Source of the DNA: Arthrobacter sp. efr-133-TYG-118
GTDB lineage: Bacteria > Actinomycetota > Actinomycetes > Actinomycetales > Micrococcaceae
Direction of reading: 5' to 3'
Assembly (NCBI RefSeq): GCF_030209755.1
Contig: NZ_JARVRH010000010.1
Span: 62,001 to 126,000, forward strand
Length of the DNA stretch: 64,000 nt
The position numbers and the translations under genes are program-made. Of the stretch, positions 25,731 through 34,636 are shown in pieces (position 1 is the first letter of the stretch; every line of letters begins with the position of its first letter). The notes under the pieces are model-generated. The model did not search any database, was not told where the DNA came from, and saw nothing but the letters and a program-made list of their open reading frames with translations.

Positions 25731-25770
25731 GACGCCGGCCGGTCACCTTTCACGGTGACCGGCCGGCGTC
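25731..25770. terminator. Perfect 17-bp hairpin terminator between convergent genes
   Basis: GACGCCGGCCGGTCACC at 25731-25747 pairs perfectly with 25754-25770 around a 6-nt loop (TTTCAC), and one more C-G pair extends it. It lies 202 bp past pdxS and 89 bp past the M3 peptidase stop. No U-run follows on either strand, so efficiency is uncertain. Confidence 0.65.
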
Positions 25771-25795
25771 GTGCGTTTACCCGAGTAGCTCGCAC

Positions 25796-25829
25796 TTGTT
25801 GTCGTTATGAGGCTCCATAACGACAACAA
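25796..25829. repeat. 14-bp inverted repeat, possible dispersed element
   Basis: TTGTTGTCGTTATG at 25796-25809 and its exact complement at 25816-25829 flank a 6-nt loop (AGGCTC). It is AT-richer than its surroundings and sits 30 bp from the M3 peptidase stop. It could be a bidirectional terminator or a genome-wide palindromic repeat. Confidence 0.6.
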
Positions 25830-25858
25830 CTGCCAGTCAGTTGGGTCGGCCGGCCAGG

Positions 25859-27871
25859 CTACTCGAGCCCGCGGCGCTTGAGGAGCGGATCCAGGGAGGC
25901 ATCGCGTCCGCGGAGTGTGCGGAAGGATTCCAACGGGTCCCGGCTATTGCCCCGGGAAAGCAGTTCCGAGCGGAATCGTTCGCCGTTCCCGCGCAGCAGC
26001 CCGCCGTTTTCCGTGAACCAGTCCACCGTTTCCGCGTCCAGCACTTCACTCCAGATGTACGAGTAGTACCCGGCTGCGTAGAAGTCCCCGGCGAAGATGT
26101 GCTGGAAGTACCCCGTGCGATACCGGGGCGGTATGAGGGAATGCGCCACGCCGGCCGCAGCTAATGCCTTGGCTTCGAAGTCCTGGGCATCCTGAGGAAC
26201 GCCGTCTACCTCAAGCACGTGCCAGGCCAGGTCCAAAAGGGCCGCACCGAGGTACTCCGTGGTCGCGAAACCTTCGCCCCAGAGCTTGGACTCGTTGAGG
26301 CTTTCAACGATGTCGTGGGGGAGCGGTTCGCCAGTGGCGTGGTGCCTTGCGTAGTTGCCGATTATCTCGGGCCACATGATCCACATCTCGTTGACCTGTG
26401 ACGGATACTCCACGAAGTCCCGGGGGACAGAAGTTCCGGAAAACCGTGGATACGTGACGTTGGAGAAGAGCCCGTGCAAGGCATGGCCGAACTCGTGGAA
26501 AGTGGTCCGGACCTCGTCCAGGGTGAGAAGGGTCGGTTCTCCAGCTGGCGGTTTGGAGATGTTCAGGTTGTTGATTACCACCGGCTTGGTACCAAGCAGC
26601 GCTGATTGTTCGACGAGCGAGTTCATCCAGGCACCGCCGCGCTTGGAGTCACGCGCGTAGTAGTCGCCAAGGAAAAGGCCAAGGTCGGAGCCGTCCTCGT
26701 TTCGCACCTCCCAGACGCGGACGTCGGGGTGGTACCCCTTAAGGTCTTGCCTCTCGTGGAAAGTAACGCCGAAGAGGCTCGTGGCTGCGAAGAACACGCC
26801 GTCCACCAGCACCCGGTCCAATTCGAAATAGGGCCGTAGCAGCTGCTCGTCCACCTCGTACCGCTCCCGCCGGACCTTCGAGGAGTAGTACGCCCAGTCC
26901 CACGCTTCCAGCGGGTGCCCTGCGCTCTGCGTCAAGGCAGCCGCTTCAGCGTCGGCGTTGCGGATGGCAGCAGGAGCGAGCCGGTTGAGCATCGCCTGAA
27001 CGGCTGCGAAATCGGGTGCGGTCTGGCGGTCCATGACTAGTTCGGCGTAATTGCCGAACCCAAGAAGGGTCGCCTTCTCGGCCCTCAAACGCGCCATCGC
27101 CTTCGCCAGTTCCAGCACGTCCAGGCTGCCGCCGTCGCTGCCCCGCGCGATGGACGCCTCATAGAGGCGGCGCCGGAGCTCGCGGTTCTGCAATGAAGCC
27201 AGAGCGGGCTGGTTGCTCGGCTGTATGAGGGTCAGGACGTACTTCCCCTCGTGTCCGGCAGTGCGTGCTGCCTCGGCGGCACTGGCGATGTCGTCCGCTG
27301 GCAGGCCGGCAAGTTCCGTGGCGTCATCGACCACAAGCGCGGCGGCCTTCATGGCTTCCTTGACGCGTTGCCCGTACTCCGTTCCCAAACGGGAGAGCTC
27401 CGCATTGAGGCTCTTGAGCTTTTCCTGGTGATCTTGATCAAGCTGGATCCCCGACTGCCGGAATTCCCGGAGATACTCCTGCACCAGCCGCATGGATTCG
27501 TCGTCAAGTCCTGACGTGTCTATGGCTGCGAATCGCTCGTACAGTCCGCGGTTGAGGTAGACCGCGTCCTGGTGGCTCGCGAAACGGGGAGACAGCTCGG
27601 TTTCGAGTTCGCGGATGGCCTCCGAGGCATCGGCAGAAACCAACGTGAAGAAGGATGCCGCAGCCCGTTCCAGCAGTCGGCCGGAGCGTTCCATCTCAAC
27701 CGCCGTGTTTTCGAAGGATGCGGGCTCCGGATTGTCCACGATGGAATGGATCTCGGCCAGGTGCTCAGCGAGGCCAGCATCTACTGCTTCGGCGTAGTGG
27801 CTGTCCTGGATCATTGCGAAGGGAGGCAATCCGAAGGGAAGGGTACTCGGCTCCAAGAGAGGGTTCGTCAT
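25859..27871 (-). CDS. M3 family zinc metallopeptidase (oligopeptidase/dipeptidyl carboxypeptidase)
   Basis: 670 aa; cytoplasmic peptidase that trims short peptides. The zinc site is TTFHEFGHALHGLFS (HExxH), and the third ligand Glu follows about 25 residues later in the VEYPSQVNEMW block. Upstream motifs include GFGNYAELVMDRQTAPDF and LGLFLGDYYARDSKRGGAW. The C-terminal substrate-binding part ends with GYYSYIWSEVLDAETVDWF. Length matches the Dcp/oligopeptidase A branch (about 680). No signal peptide. It is the first of the minus-strand genes after pdxS; 50 bp separates it from gatD, so it could be read through from gatD-murT. Confidence 0.94.
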   Translation of the reverse strand: MTNPLLEPSTLPFGLPPFAMIQDSHYAEAVDAGLAEHLAEIHSIVDNPEPASFENTAVEMERSGRLLERAAASFFTLVSADASEAIRELETELSPRFASHQDAVYLNRGLYERFAAIDTSGLDDESMRLVQEYLREFRQSGIQLDQDHQEKLKSLNAELSRLGTEYGQRVKEAMKAAALVVDDATELAGLPADDIASAAEAARTAGHEGKYVLTLIQPSNQPALASLQNRELRRRLYEASIARGSDGGSLDVLELAKAMARLRAEKATLLGFGNYAELVMDRQTAPDFAAVQAMLNRLAPAAIRNADAEAAALTQSAGHPLEAWDWAYYSSKVRRERYEVDEQLLRPYFELDRVLVDGVFFAATSLFGVTFHERQDLKGYHPDVRVWEVRNEDGSDLGLFLGDYYARDSKRGGAWMNSLVEQSALLGTKPVVINNLNISKPPAGEPTLLTLDEVRTTFHEFGHALHGLFSNVTYPRFSGTSVPRDFVEYPSQVNEMWIMWPEIIGNYARHHATGEPLPHDIVESLNESKLWGEGFATTEYLGAALLDLAWHVLEVDGVPQDAQDFEAKALAAAGVAHSLIPPRYRTGYFQHIFAGDFYAAGYYSYIWSEVLDAETVDWFTENGGLLRGNGERFRSELLSRGNSRDPLESFRTLRGRDASLDPLLKRRGLE

Positions 27872-27920
27872 GAAGCAACCCTTTCATGCAGGGCGCCCGC
27901 CCACAACGCCTTTGCTTGTG

Positions 27921-28673
27921 TTAGCGCGGCCGCCGCGCGGCATGTTCGCGCGCGAGGCGGGCAAAGCCGTCGTCGGGCGTTCCGGGGACGAAAGTGCCGT
28001 ACTTGCGTTCGACGGCGGTCCGGATCAGGAAATCGGCGATGGCAGGATTCTTGGGCAGCAAAGAACCATGCAGGTAGCTGGCAACCACATTCCGGTGCCT
28101 GGCGCCTTCATGGTTGTCTTTGCTGTTGTTGCCGGCACCCTTGGATACGGTGCCGAGGGGCTCGACGCCGGGACCCAGGGCAGTCTGTCCGCTGTGGTTT
28201 TCGTAGCCCATGATTTCCCCGAACTCCGGCGAGGTGAGGGTGACGTTTCCGATGAGGCGTTCGTCGGTGCCGACGGTCTCGACATCCAGGATGCCGATGC
28301 CGGGGATGACAGGGCCGGCCTTGGTCTTGAAGAACTTGCCAAAGAGCTGGTAAAGCCCGCAAATAACCAGCATGGGGGTTCCGTCCTCGGCCATCTCGCG
28401 GAGCTGCTCGCCGCGTGCCTGGAGATCCTCCTGGATGACTACCTGTCCGCTGTCCTGGCCGCCGCCGCCCACAATGAGATCTACATCTTCGGGGAAGTCG
28501 TCGCCCACGTTGTATTCCAGGAGCTCAGGCGTGTAACCGTGCCAGAGCAAGCGCTGCCGCAGGACGAGCGCGTTGCCCCAGTCGCCGTAGATGTTCATGT
28601 CACGGGGATACAGCTGGAGGACCCGGATGGTGCCCTTGCTCGCGTGAACGGCGGCGTCGTCGGCCGGGATCAT
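27921..28673 (-). CDS. gatD: Lipid II isoglutaminyl synthase, glutaminase subunit GatD
   Basis: 250 aa class I (CobB/CobQ-type) amidotransferase that supplies ammonia to MurT for amidating D-Glu in lipid II. The catalytic Cys is in MLVICGLYQLFGKFF and the His in SYLHGSLLPKNPAIADFLI; GGGGQDSGQ and MGYENHSGQT are other family blocks. The N-terminal stretch (IRVLQLYPRDMNIYGDWGNA) binds the partner in known structures. It overlaps the end of murT by ATGA at 28670-28673, so synthesis is coupled. It acts in the cytoplasm on membrane-bound lipid II. Confidence 0.95.
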   Translation of the reverse strand: MIPADDAAVHASKGTIRVLQLYPRDMNIYGDWGNALVLRQRLLWHGYTPELLEYNVGDDFPEDVDLIVGGGGQDSGQVVIQEDLQARGEQLREMAEDGTPMLVICGLYQLFGKFFKTKAGPVIPGIGILDVETVGTDERLIGNVTLTSPEFGEIMGYENHSGQTALGPGVEPLGTVSKGAGNNSKDNHEGARHRNVVASYLHGSLLPKNPAIADFLIRTAVERKYGTFVPGTPDDGFARLAREHAARRPR

Positions 28674-29965
28674 GAGACCACCTCTACTGTGGTGATTTTG
28701 GAGAGTTCGCGCCGGATGGCCAACATCGCGGTGTACGTGCAGAAGACGCGTTTCGGCTTGCCCGCCGACCCCCGGATGAATTCAGCAAGGGCGGCGGGGA
28801 TATCCGTGTCCACCGAACCGAAGCGGACCTCGTCGTACTGGAGGCGCAGGGCCATGTCGTAGGCACGGACGCCGGTGAGGACTTCGACTCCGTCCTCGCG
28901 CAGCGATTCGAATTCCACGTCCCAGAGCCACGACATGTCACGGCCGTCGGCATAGTTGTCGTTGATGGCGATCATGGACGCGTAGCCCTTCGCCGGGAAT
29001 GACTTCAGGCCAAGCCGGAAACCGCTCGGGTTCTTCACGAGCACCAACTCAAGGGGCTGGCCGTCCACCGTCAGGCTCTCCCCACGGCCGAATGCCGGAG
29101 CGACCTCGGAGAGCGCCTTGACCAGCTTGGCAGCGTCGCCGGGCCTTCCGCTTGCACCGGTGATGCTCCTGGCGAGCACCAATGCGGCGGCGGCATTGAA
29201 GATGTTGTAGACGCCCCGGAGTTTCATGTGCGTCGACACACGGGTTCCGTCGAACTCGAAGTCGGCGTCATCGGTACCGACGCGGCGGAGTACGACGTCG
29301 GCCGCCGGGGAGGCGGGAACGTCACCGCGGGGGCTGGTTCCCGGATCCGCGGTCCGCATGTCGTCGTCGTTCGGGAAGGTGCTCCGGAGCGATTCGTCCA
29401 ATCCGAAGTAGAGCACCTCGGGGCCGCCAACGGCTCCGGCAATACGGGCGACCCGGGGGTCCTCGCGGTTCAGGACCACGGTGCCGGTGGTGCGCTCGGC
29501 GATGCGCTGGAGAAGCATCGCGGTGGCGTCGATTTCGCCGAAACGGTCCAGTTGGTCTCGCAGGACATTGAGGAGGAGGCAGTAGCGCGGCGGCACCTTG
29601 TTCACGAAATGCACGGCATGTGCTTCGTCGAGCTCCAATACCGCGACGTCGGCGTCCAGCTTGCCGCGCCAGTCCACCTCACCTAGGAGTGCAGCTGCGA
29701 CGCCACGGGTGAAGTTGCTGCCCGTCCGGTTGGTGAAGACCTTCAGGCCCTGGCTTTCCAGGAGCTCCACCACCATTTTGGTGGTGGTCGTCTTGCCGTT
29801 TGTTCCGCTCACCACTGCCACGCCGTGGGGGAGCGAGGACAGCGTCCTCTGCATGAAGCCGGGGTCGATCTTCTCGACCACTAGGCCAGGTAAAGCCGAA
29901 CCCCCGCCGCGCAGCCGGGACACAGCACGGACCAGCTTGCCGAGTGGAACGGTGAACGAAAACAT
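28670..29965 (-). CDS. murT: Lipid II isoglutaminyl synthase, ligase subunit MurT
   Basis: 431 aa, starting at the ATG at 29965 ([20 protein letters not shown]); the open frame extends upstream but family similarity begins here. The Mur-ligase ATP site is [19 protein letters not shown], followed by [15 protein letters not shown] and [15 protein letters not shown]. The C-terminal DUF1727 part reads [16 protein letters not shown] and [18 protein letters not shown], including the conserved Asp-rich site. Known MurT proteins carry a Cys4 zinc ribbon inserted in the central domain; here that stretch ([20 protein letters not shown]) has no cysteine, and only two occur in the whole protein. With GatD it forms the amidating enzyme. 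Confidence 0.94.
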   Translation of the reverse strand: MFSFTVPLGKLVRAVSRLRGGGSALPGLVVEKIDPGFMQRTLSSLPHGVAVVSGTNGKTTTTKMVVELLESQGLKVFTNRTGSNFTRGVAAALLGEVDWRGKLDADVAVLELDEAHAVHFVNKVPPRYCLLLNVLRDQLDRFGEIDATAMLLQRIAERTTGTVVLNREDPRVARIAGAVGGPEVLYFGLDESLRSTFPNDDDMRTADPGTSPRGDVPASPAADVVLRRVGTDDADFEFDGTRVSTHMKLRGVYNIFNAAAALVLARSITGASGRPGDAAKLVKALSEVAPAFGRGESLTVDGQPLELVLVKNPSGFRLGLKSFPAKGYASMIAINDNYADGRDMSWLWDVEFESLREDGVEVLTGVRAYDMALRLQYDEVRFGSVDTDIPAALAEFIRGSAGKPKRVFCTYTAMLAIRRELSKITTVEVVS

Positions 29966-30066
29966 GCTCTGTAATATATCCCAGTTGGTGCATAAACCAC
30001 GTGTCGTATGCCTGCCATGGGTTGCCGGGGGAGAGTCCGGCAGCGGCAGCGCATTATGATGGTCGA

Positions 30067-30768
30067 ATGACCAATCCCCCTTCCGAGGCGTCATCAAGCG
30101 TGGGCTCGGGCCTGCGCATCGGCGTCCTCGCACTACAAGGCGATTTTCGTGAGCACATCCACGCCGTCGAAGCGGCCGGTGCCACCGGCGTCGGCATCCG
30201 GCGTCCGGCGGAACTCGACGACATAGACGGCCTCATCATCCCCGGCGGTGAGTCGACCACCATCGACAAGCTCGCGCGCATCTTTGAACTCGCCGATCCC
30301 ATCCGCAAGCAGATCGCGTCAGGCTTGCCGGTCTATGGATCCTGCGCCGGCATGATCCTGCTGGCGGACGACATCGCAGATCCCGCCACGGACCTCGCCG
30401 GAAATCCCCAGCAGACTTTCGGTGGATTGGACATCACGGTCCGTCGCAACGCCTTCGGCCGGCAGCGCGAGTCTTTCGAAACCGACCTTGATTTCAAAGG
30501 CCTCGAGTTCAGCGCAGGCGAGTCCGGCGTCGACCCCGTCCACGCCGTCTTCATCCGCGGACCGTGGGTGGAACGCGTTGGTCCCGGCGTCGAAATCCTT
30601 GCCCAGGTGGAACCGCGAAAAGCCACCCACACGGACACTTTGCACGGGTTGGCTAGAATTGTTGCAGTGCGCTCAGGTCGGTTGCTGGCCACCTCCTTCC
30701 ACCCGGAAGTGACTGGGGAGAAGCGCGTGCATGAATTGTTTATTCGAATGATCAGAGGGGAAGTTTAA
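30067..30768 (+). CDS. pdxT: Pyridoxal 5'-phosphate synthase, glutaminase subunit PdxT
   Basis: 233 aa from the ATG at 30067; no good ribosome site is visible. It releases ammonia from glutamine for PdxS. Class I amidotransferase triad: Cys in [14 protein letters not shown], His and Glu in [15 protein letters not shown]. The conserved N-terminus ([20 protein letters not shown]) and [16 protein letters not shown] form the PdxS contact and oxyanion region. It is the first gene of a plus-strand run (pdxT-yebC-ruvC-ruvA-ruvB), with only 3 bp to yebC. Confidence 0.96.
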   Translation: MTNPPSEASSSVGSGLRIGVLALQGDFREHIHAVEAAGATGVGIRRPAELDDIDGLIIPGGESTTIDKLARIFELADPIRKQIASGLPVYGSCAGMILLADDIADPATDLAGNPQQTFGGLDITVRRNAFGRQRESFETDLDFKGLEFSAGESGVDPVHAVFIRGPWVERVGPGVEILAQVEPRKATHTDTLHGLARIVAVRSGRLLATSFHPEVTGEKRVHELFIRMIRGEV

Positions 30769-30771
30769 AGC

Positions 30772-31527
30772 ATGTCAGGCCACTCCAAATGGGCGACGAC
30801 CAAGCACAAGAAGGCCATCCTCGATAGCCGCCGGGCCAAGTCGTTCGCCAAACTGATCAAGAACATCGAAGTCGCGGCCCGCATGGGCGGACCGGACCTT
30901 GCCGGCAACCCCAGCCTGGAACTGGCTGTTACGAAAGCCAAGAAGACATCGGTCCCCGCTGACAACATCGACCGCGCCATCAAGCGCGGAGCCGGCCTGA
31001 CCGGCGAAGTGGTCGACTACACGGAGATCATGTACGAAGCCCGCGGCCCGCAGGGTTCCGCTCTTTTGATCGAGTGCCTCACGGACAACAAGAACCGTGC
31101 TGCCTCCGAGGTCCGGCTGGCAATCTCCCGCAACGGCGGCACCATTGCCGACCCCGGCTCCGTGAGCTACCTCTTCACCCGCAAGGGCGTCGTCAACCTG
31201 CCCAAGAACGGGCTCAGCGAAGACGACATCCTGATGGCCGTCCTCGACGCCGGCGCCGAGGAAGTCAAGGACAGCGGCGAGAACTGGGAAATCCACTCGG
31301 AGCCCACCGACCTCCAGGCCATCCGCGAAGCCCTCAAGGAAGCCGGCATCGAATACGAGACGGACGAAGCTGAATTCGTCCCTTCAATGCAGGTGCCACT
31401 GGACCTCGACGGTGCAAAGAAGTTCATGAAGCTCGTCGATGCCCTTGAGGATCTCGACGACGTCCAAAACGTGTACACCAACGCGGACATGAGCGAGGAA
31501 GTCCAGGCTGCGCTCGAAGCCGAGTAG
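30772..31527 (+). CDS. yebC: YebC/PmpR family DNA-binding/translation regulator
   Basis: 251 aa. N-terminal hallmark [20 protein letters not shown], then [39 protein letters not shown] and [15 protein letters not shown]; the C-terminus has the [16 protein letters not shown] module. Full length for the family. Members were described as transcription regulators and more recently as factors helping ribosomes through proline-rich stretches; which applies here cannot be read from the sequence. It starts 3 bp after pdxT and precedes ruvC, a placement conserved in actinobacteria. Confidence 0.95.
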   Translation: MSGHSKWATTKHKKAILDSRRAKSFAKLIKNIEVAARMGGPDLAGNPSLELAVTKAKKTSVPADNIDRAIKRGAGLTGEVVDYTEIMYEARGPQGSALLIECLTDNKNRAASEVRLAISRNGGTIADPGSVSYLFTRKGVVNLPKNGLSEDDILMAVLDAGAEEVKDSGENWEIHSEPTDLQAIREALKEAGIEYETDEAEFVPSMQVPLDLDGAKKFMKLVDALEDLDDVQNVYTNADMSEEVQAALEAE

Positions 31528-31571
31528 CGCCTCTTGCAACACAGCTTCATAACAAACAGGGAGGCCCGGAC

Positions 31572-32150
31572 TTGACTCTTCGCGTATTGGGAGTCGATCC
31601 GGGCCTCACCCGTTGCGGCATCGGAGTGGTCGACGTCGAACGGAACCGCCGCGCCACGATGGTTGCGGTCTGCGTCGTGGGAACCTCCCCGGAACAATCA
31701 TTGGACCAGCGCCTGCTGGTCATCGCCAAGGCCATTGATGAATGGCTGGACCTGTACAAACCCGACGTTCTCGCGGTCGAACGGGTGTTCTCCCAGTTGA
31801 ACGTCAGTACCGTCATGGGCGTCGCACAGGCGTCCGGCGTGGTCATCGCGGCCGCTGCGCGGCGCGGCATCCCGGTGGCGCTCCACACGCCGTCGGAGGT
31901 CAAAGCTGCCGTCACGGGAAGCGGCACCTCCAACAAAGAAGCGGTGACAAAACTCATCACCAAGATCCTTCGTCTCGACGCCCCGCCGCGCCCGGCCGAC
32001 GCCGCGGACGCTTTAGCCCTCGCAGTCACGCACGCCTGGCGGGCCGGCAGCGGTGCCGCAGTTGCTACCACCGGACCAGGGAGCAGTGCATTGACCCCCG
32101 CCCAGCGGGCGTGGGCTGAAGCCGAAGCGAAAGCGCGCCGCGCCCGGTAA
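31572..32150 (+). CDS. ruvC: Holliday junction endonuclease RuvC
   Basis: 192 aa from a TTG with GGGAGG upstream. Resolves Holliday junctions as a dimer. The four acidic catalytic residues are visible: Asp in [18 protein letters not shown], Glu in [18 protein letters not shown], and two Asp in [17 protein letters not shown]. The C-terminus extends about 20 residues past the usual end ([20 protein letters not shown]), common in actinobacteria. It is followed after 89 bp by ruvA and ruvB. Confidence 0.96.
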   Translation: MTLRVLGVDPGLTRCGIGVVDVERNRRATMVAVCVVGTSPEQSLDQRLLVIAKAIDEWLDLYKPDVLAVERVFSQLNVSTVMGVAQASGVVIAAAARRGIPVALHTPSEVKAAVTGSGTSNKEAVTKLITKILRLDAPPRPADAADALALAVTHAWRAGSGAAVATTGPGSSALTPAQRAWAEAEAKARRAR

Positions 32151-32239
32151 TTGTCCATGGCCCTTGCTAGGGTATTCGTAGATATGTTCGGATAGCCCGC
32201 GGCGCAGCATGCACGGGGCAGTACTTCAGGAGCCGGGTC

Positions 32240-32884
32240 TTGATCAGTTTTCTCCGCGGAACCGTGGCACACGTCAGTCTCTCCACGGCCGTCATCGATC
32301 TCAACGGTGCCGGAATGAGCGTCTACGCCACGCCCCAAACCCTCAGCCACCTGCATGTCGGCGAGGAAGCGAAGCTGTTCACCTCGTTGATCGTCAGGGA
32401 GGACTCCCTGACGCTTTTCGGTTTCTCGAACGACGACGAACGGGAAGTTTTCGATGTCCTGCTCAGTGTGAGCGGGGTGGGGCCGCGGCTGGCCCTCGCA
32501 GTCCTGGCCGTCCATGAGCCCGAAGCGATCCGGGTAGCCGCCCATTCCGGTGACGCCAAGTCATTCACCAAGGTCCCCGGCATTGGGCCGAAGGTCGCCG
32601 GCAGGATCGTCCTGGAGCTTGCGGGCAAACTCGTGCCTCACGGCACCGCCCCGGGGCCCGCCCCCGCTGTCGCGGCCGAGTCCGTCTGGAAGCCGCAGGT
32701 GGTCGCTGCAATGACGAGCCTCGGATGGTCGGAGAAGGACGCCGCCGGCAGCATCGACAAGGCAATGGCCGATTCCCCGGAACTTGCCGACGCCGGCAAT
32801 GTCGCCCAGATCCTGCGTGCAACCCTTCGCTGGCTTGGGCAGGACGGCGCCCGCGCAGGAAACCGGGTAGGCAGCCGTGGCTGA
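32240..32884 (+). CDS. ruvA: Holliday junction branch migration protein RuvA
   Basis: 214 aa from a TTG start ([20 protein letters not shown]). Domain I is an OB fold. Domain II has the two helix-hairpin-helix motifs, [18 protein letters not shown] and [19 protein letters not shown]. Domain III at the end ([20 protein letters not shown]) binds RuvB. The last 8 bp overlap ruvB, so the two partners are coupled. Confidence 0.96.
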   Translation: MISFLRGTVAHVSLSTAVIDLNGAGMSVYATPQTLSHLHVGEEAKLFTSLIVREDSLTLFGFSNDDEREVFDVLLSVSGVGPRLALAVLAVHEPEAIRVAAHSGDAKSFTKVPGIGPKVAGRIVLELAGKLVPHGTAPGPAPAVAAESVWKPQVVAAMTSLGWSEKDAAGSIDKAMADSPELADAGNVAQILRATLRWLGQDGARAGNRVGSRG

Positions 32885-33953
32885 GCAGTCCCTCGTTACC
32901 GGGGGAGAGGAACCCGAAGAGCGCATCATCGAGGCCGCACTGCGCCCGAAGAACCTGCACGACTTCGTAGGCCAGCACCGCGTCCGAAAGCAACTCTCGC
33001 TCGTGCTGGAAGCCTCGAGAATGCGTGGCCGCAGCGCGGACCACGTCCTGCTTTCAGGCCCCCCGGGGCTCGGCAAGACCACGCTCTCCATGATCATCGC
33101 CGCCGAGATGAACGCTCCCTTGCGCATCAGCAGCGGGCCGGCCATCCAGCATGCGGGCGATCTCGCTGCCATCCTCTCCTCGCTCTCCGAGGGCGAAGTG
33201 CTCTTCCTCGACGAAATCCACCGGATGTCCCGGCCTGCAGAGGAAATGCTGTACATGGCCATGGAAGATTTCCGGGTGGACATCGTGGTGGGCAAGGGTG
33301 CGGGCGCCACTGCTATTCCGCTTGAGCTGCCGCCGTTCACCCTCGTGGGCGCCACCACACGGGCTGGCCTGCTGCCTGGTCCGCTTCGTGACCGTTTTGG
33401 TTTTACCGGGCACTTGGAGTTCTATTCCGTGGCGGAGCTTGAATTGGTTCTGCGTCGCTCGGCCGGATTGCTTGATCTTAAGGTCAACTCGGCCGGGTTC
33501 AGCGAGATCGCGGGCCGTTCCCGTGGAACTCCGCGTATTGCCAACCGGCTGCTGCGCCGCGTCCGGGACTGGGCTTTGGTCCACGGCATCGAGCAGATCG
33601 ATGCCCGTGCCGCGTCCGCGGCTTTGGACATGTATGAGGTGGACCAGCGTGGCTTGGACCGCCTCGACCGTGCCGTACTGGAGGCCTTGATCCTCAAGTT
33701 CAACGGGGGTCCCGTAGGGCTCTCCACCCTCGCGATCGCCGTCGGGGAGGAGCCGGAGACCGTCGAAACGGTCGCCGAGCCGTACCTGGTGCGCGAAGGC
33801 CTTTTGGGGCGGACGCCGCGCGGCAGGATTGCCATGGCGTCCGCATGGACCCACCTTGGATATGCGGTGCCGGCAGGAGTGTTCGGGCAGGACCCGCTGG
33901 CGTTGTTCGAGGACAGCCAAAACGGGGCCGAAATCATCGATACCGGCCGTTAG
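32877..33953 (+). CDS. ruvB: Holliday junction branch migration ATPase RuvB
   Basis: 358 aa from a GTG inside the end of ruvA. AAA+ motor: Walker A is [20 protein letters not shown], Walker B is [11 protein letters not shown], sensor 1 is [11 protein letters not shown] and the arginine-finger region is [17 protein letters not shown]. The C-terminal winged helix contains [20 protein letters not shown] and [17 protein letters not shown]. Length is normal. Confidence 0.97.
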   Translation: MAEQSLVTGGEEPEERIIEAALRPKNLHDFVGQHRVRKQLSLVLEASRMRGRSADHVLLSGPPGLGKTTLSMIIAAEMNAPLRISSGPAIQHAGDLAAILSSLSEGEVLFLDEIHRMSRPAEEMLYMAMEDFRVDIVVGKGAGATAIPLELPPFTLVGATTRAGLLPGPLRDRFGFTGHLEFYSVAELELVLRRSAGLLDLKVNSAGFSEIAGRSRGTPRIANRLLRRVRDWALVHGIEQIDARAASAALDMYEVDQRGLDRLDRAVLEALILKFNGGPVGLSTLAIAVGEEPETVETVAEPYLVREGLLGRTPRGRIAMASAWTHLGYAVPAGVFGQDPLALFEDSQNGAEIIDTGR

Positions 33954-34134
33954 CACGATCCATTCAGCTTAACCCTCTAGACTGGTATGACACTCGGCAC
34001 GTTCGAGTCCTTGGTTCTGTGCCCGCCCGTCGGAGCATTGTGCGGCCAAGTGGGCGAAAGCTCCACGGCCGCCGGATCCACCGGGCAGACATGGCCGTGA
34101 AACCAAAAACGTAAGTAAAGAACGGAACTTCCCT

Positions 34135-34527
34135 GTGGATCCAATGACAATCCTGCTGTTCGCCATGCTCGGCGTCTTCATCTTCATGATGTTCCGCCGC
34201 AACAAGAAGACGCAGCAACAGCAGGCCAAGCTGCAGTCCCAGTTCGCTCCCGGCGTTGACGTCATGACCAGTTTCGGACTGTTCGGCCGAATCGTCTCGA
34301 TGGACGACGCGGAGAACAAGGTTGTCCTTGAACTGTCTCCGGGCAACCTCGCCACGGTGCACCGCCAGGCCGTTACCAAGATTGTTGAGCCCGTCGAGGA
34401 GGCCTCGGTTGACGTTCCGGACGACGCGTCGTCGCTGACGGCCGCAGATGCCGATGCATCGGCATCCATGGAGACCCCCGAGGAAACCCTCAGGCGCCTC
34501 AACGATGAAGGCAAGAAGGACAACTAG
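34135..34527 (+). CDS. yajC: Preprotein translocase subunit YajC
   Basis: 130 aa from a GTG. One N-terminal membrane helix (ILLFAMLGVFIFMMFRRNKK) is followed by the conserved cytoplasmic domain: QQQAKLQSQFAPGVDVMTSF, GLFGRIVSMDDAENKVVLEL and ATVHRQAVTKIV. The acidic C-terminal tail is dispensable in known members. YajC joins SecD and SecF in the accessory holotranslocon complex; the secD gene follows 109 bp downstream. Confidence 0.94.
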   Translation: MDPMTILLFAMLGVFIFMMFRRNKKTQQQQAKLQSQFAPGVDVMTSFGLFGRIVSMDDAENKVVLELSPGNLATVHRQAVTKIVEPVEEASVDVPDDASSLTAADADASASMETPEETLRRLNDEGKKDN

Positions 34528-34636
34528 CCCGTACCCGCTCTACAAGCGGGAATAGTTCTACGGCAATGAATCGCCGCCGGCCTGCGCTCACCAGTGCACG
34601 TCGGCGGCTGTTCCGTCATCAACAGGAAGATCGAAC

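Larger units (their letters stand above)
25529..25858. other. Intergenic region between convergent pdxS and M3 peptidase genes, 330 bp
   Basis: It holds a strong terminator-like hairpin (25731-25770), a second inverted repeat (25796-25829) and two diverged copies of a GATCCTCTGCG...TTCCCCGC motif near 25562 and 25612. No coding signal was seen. Confidence 0.55.
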
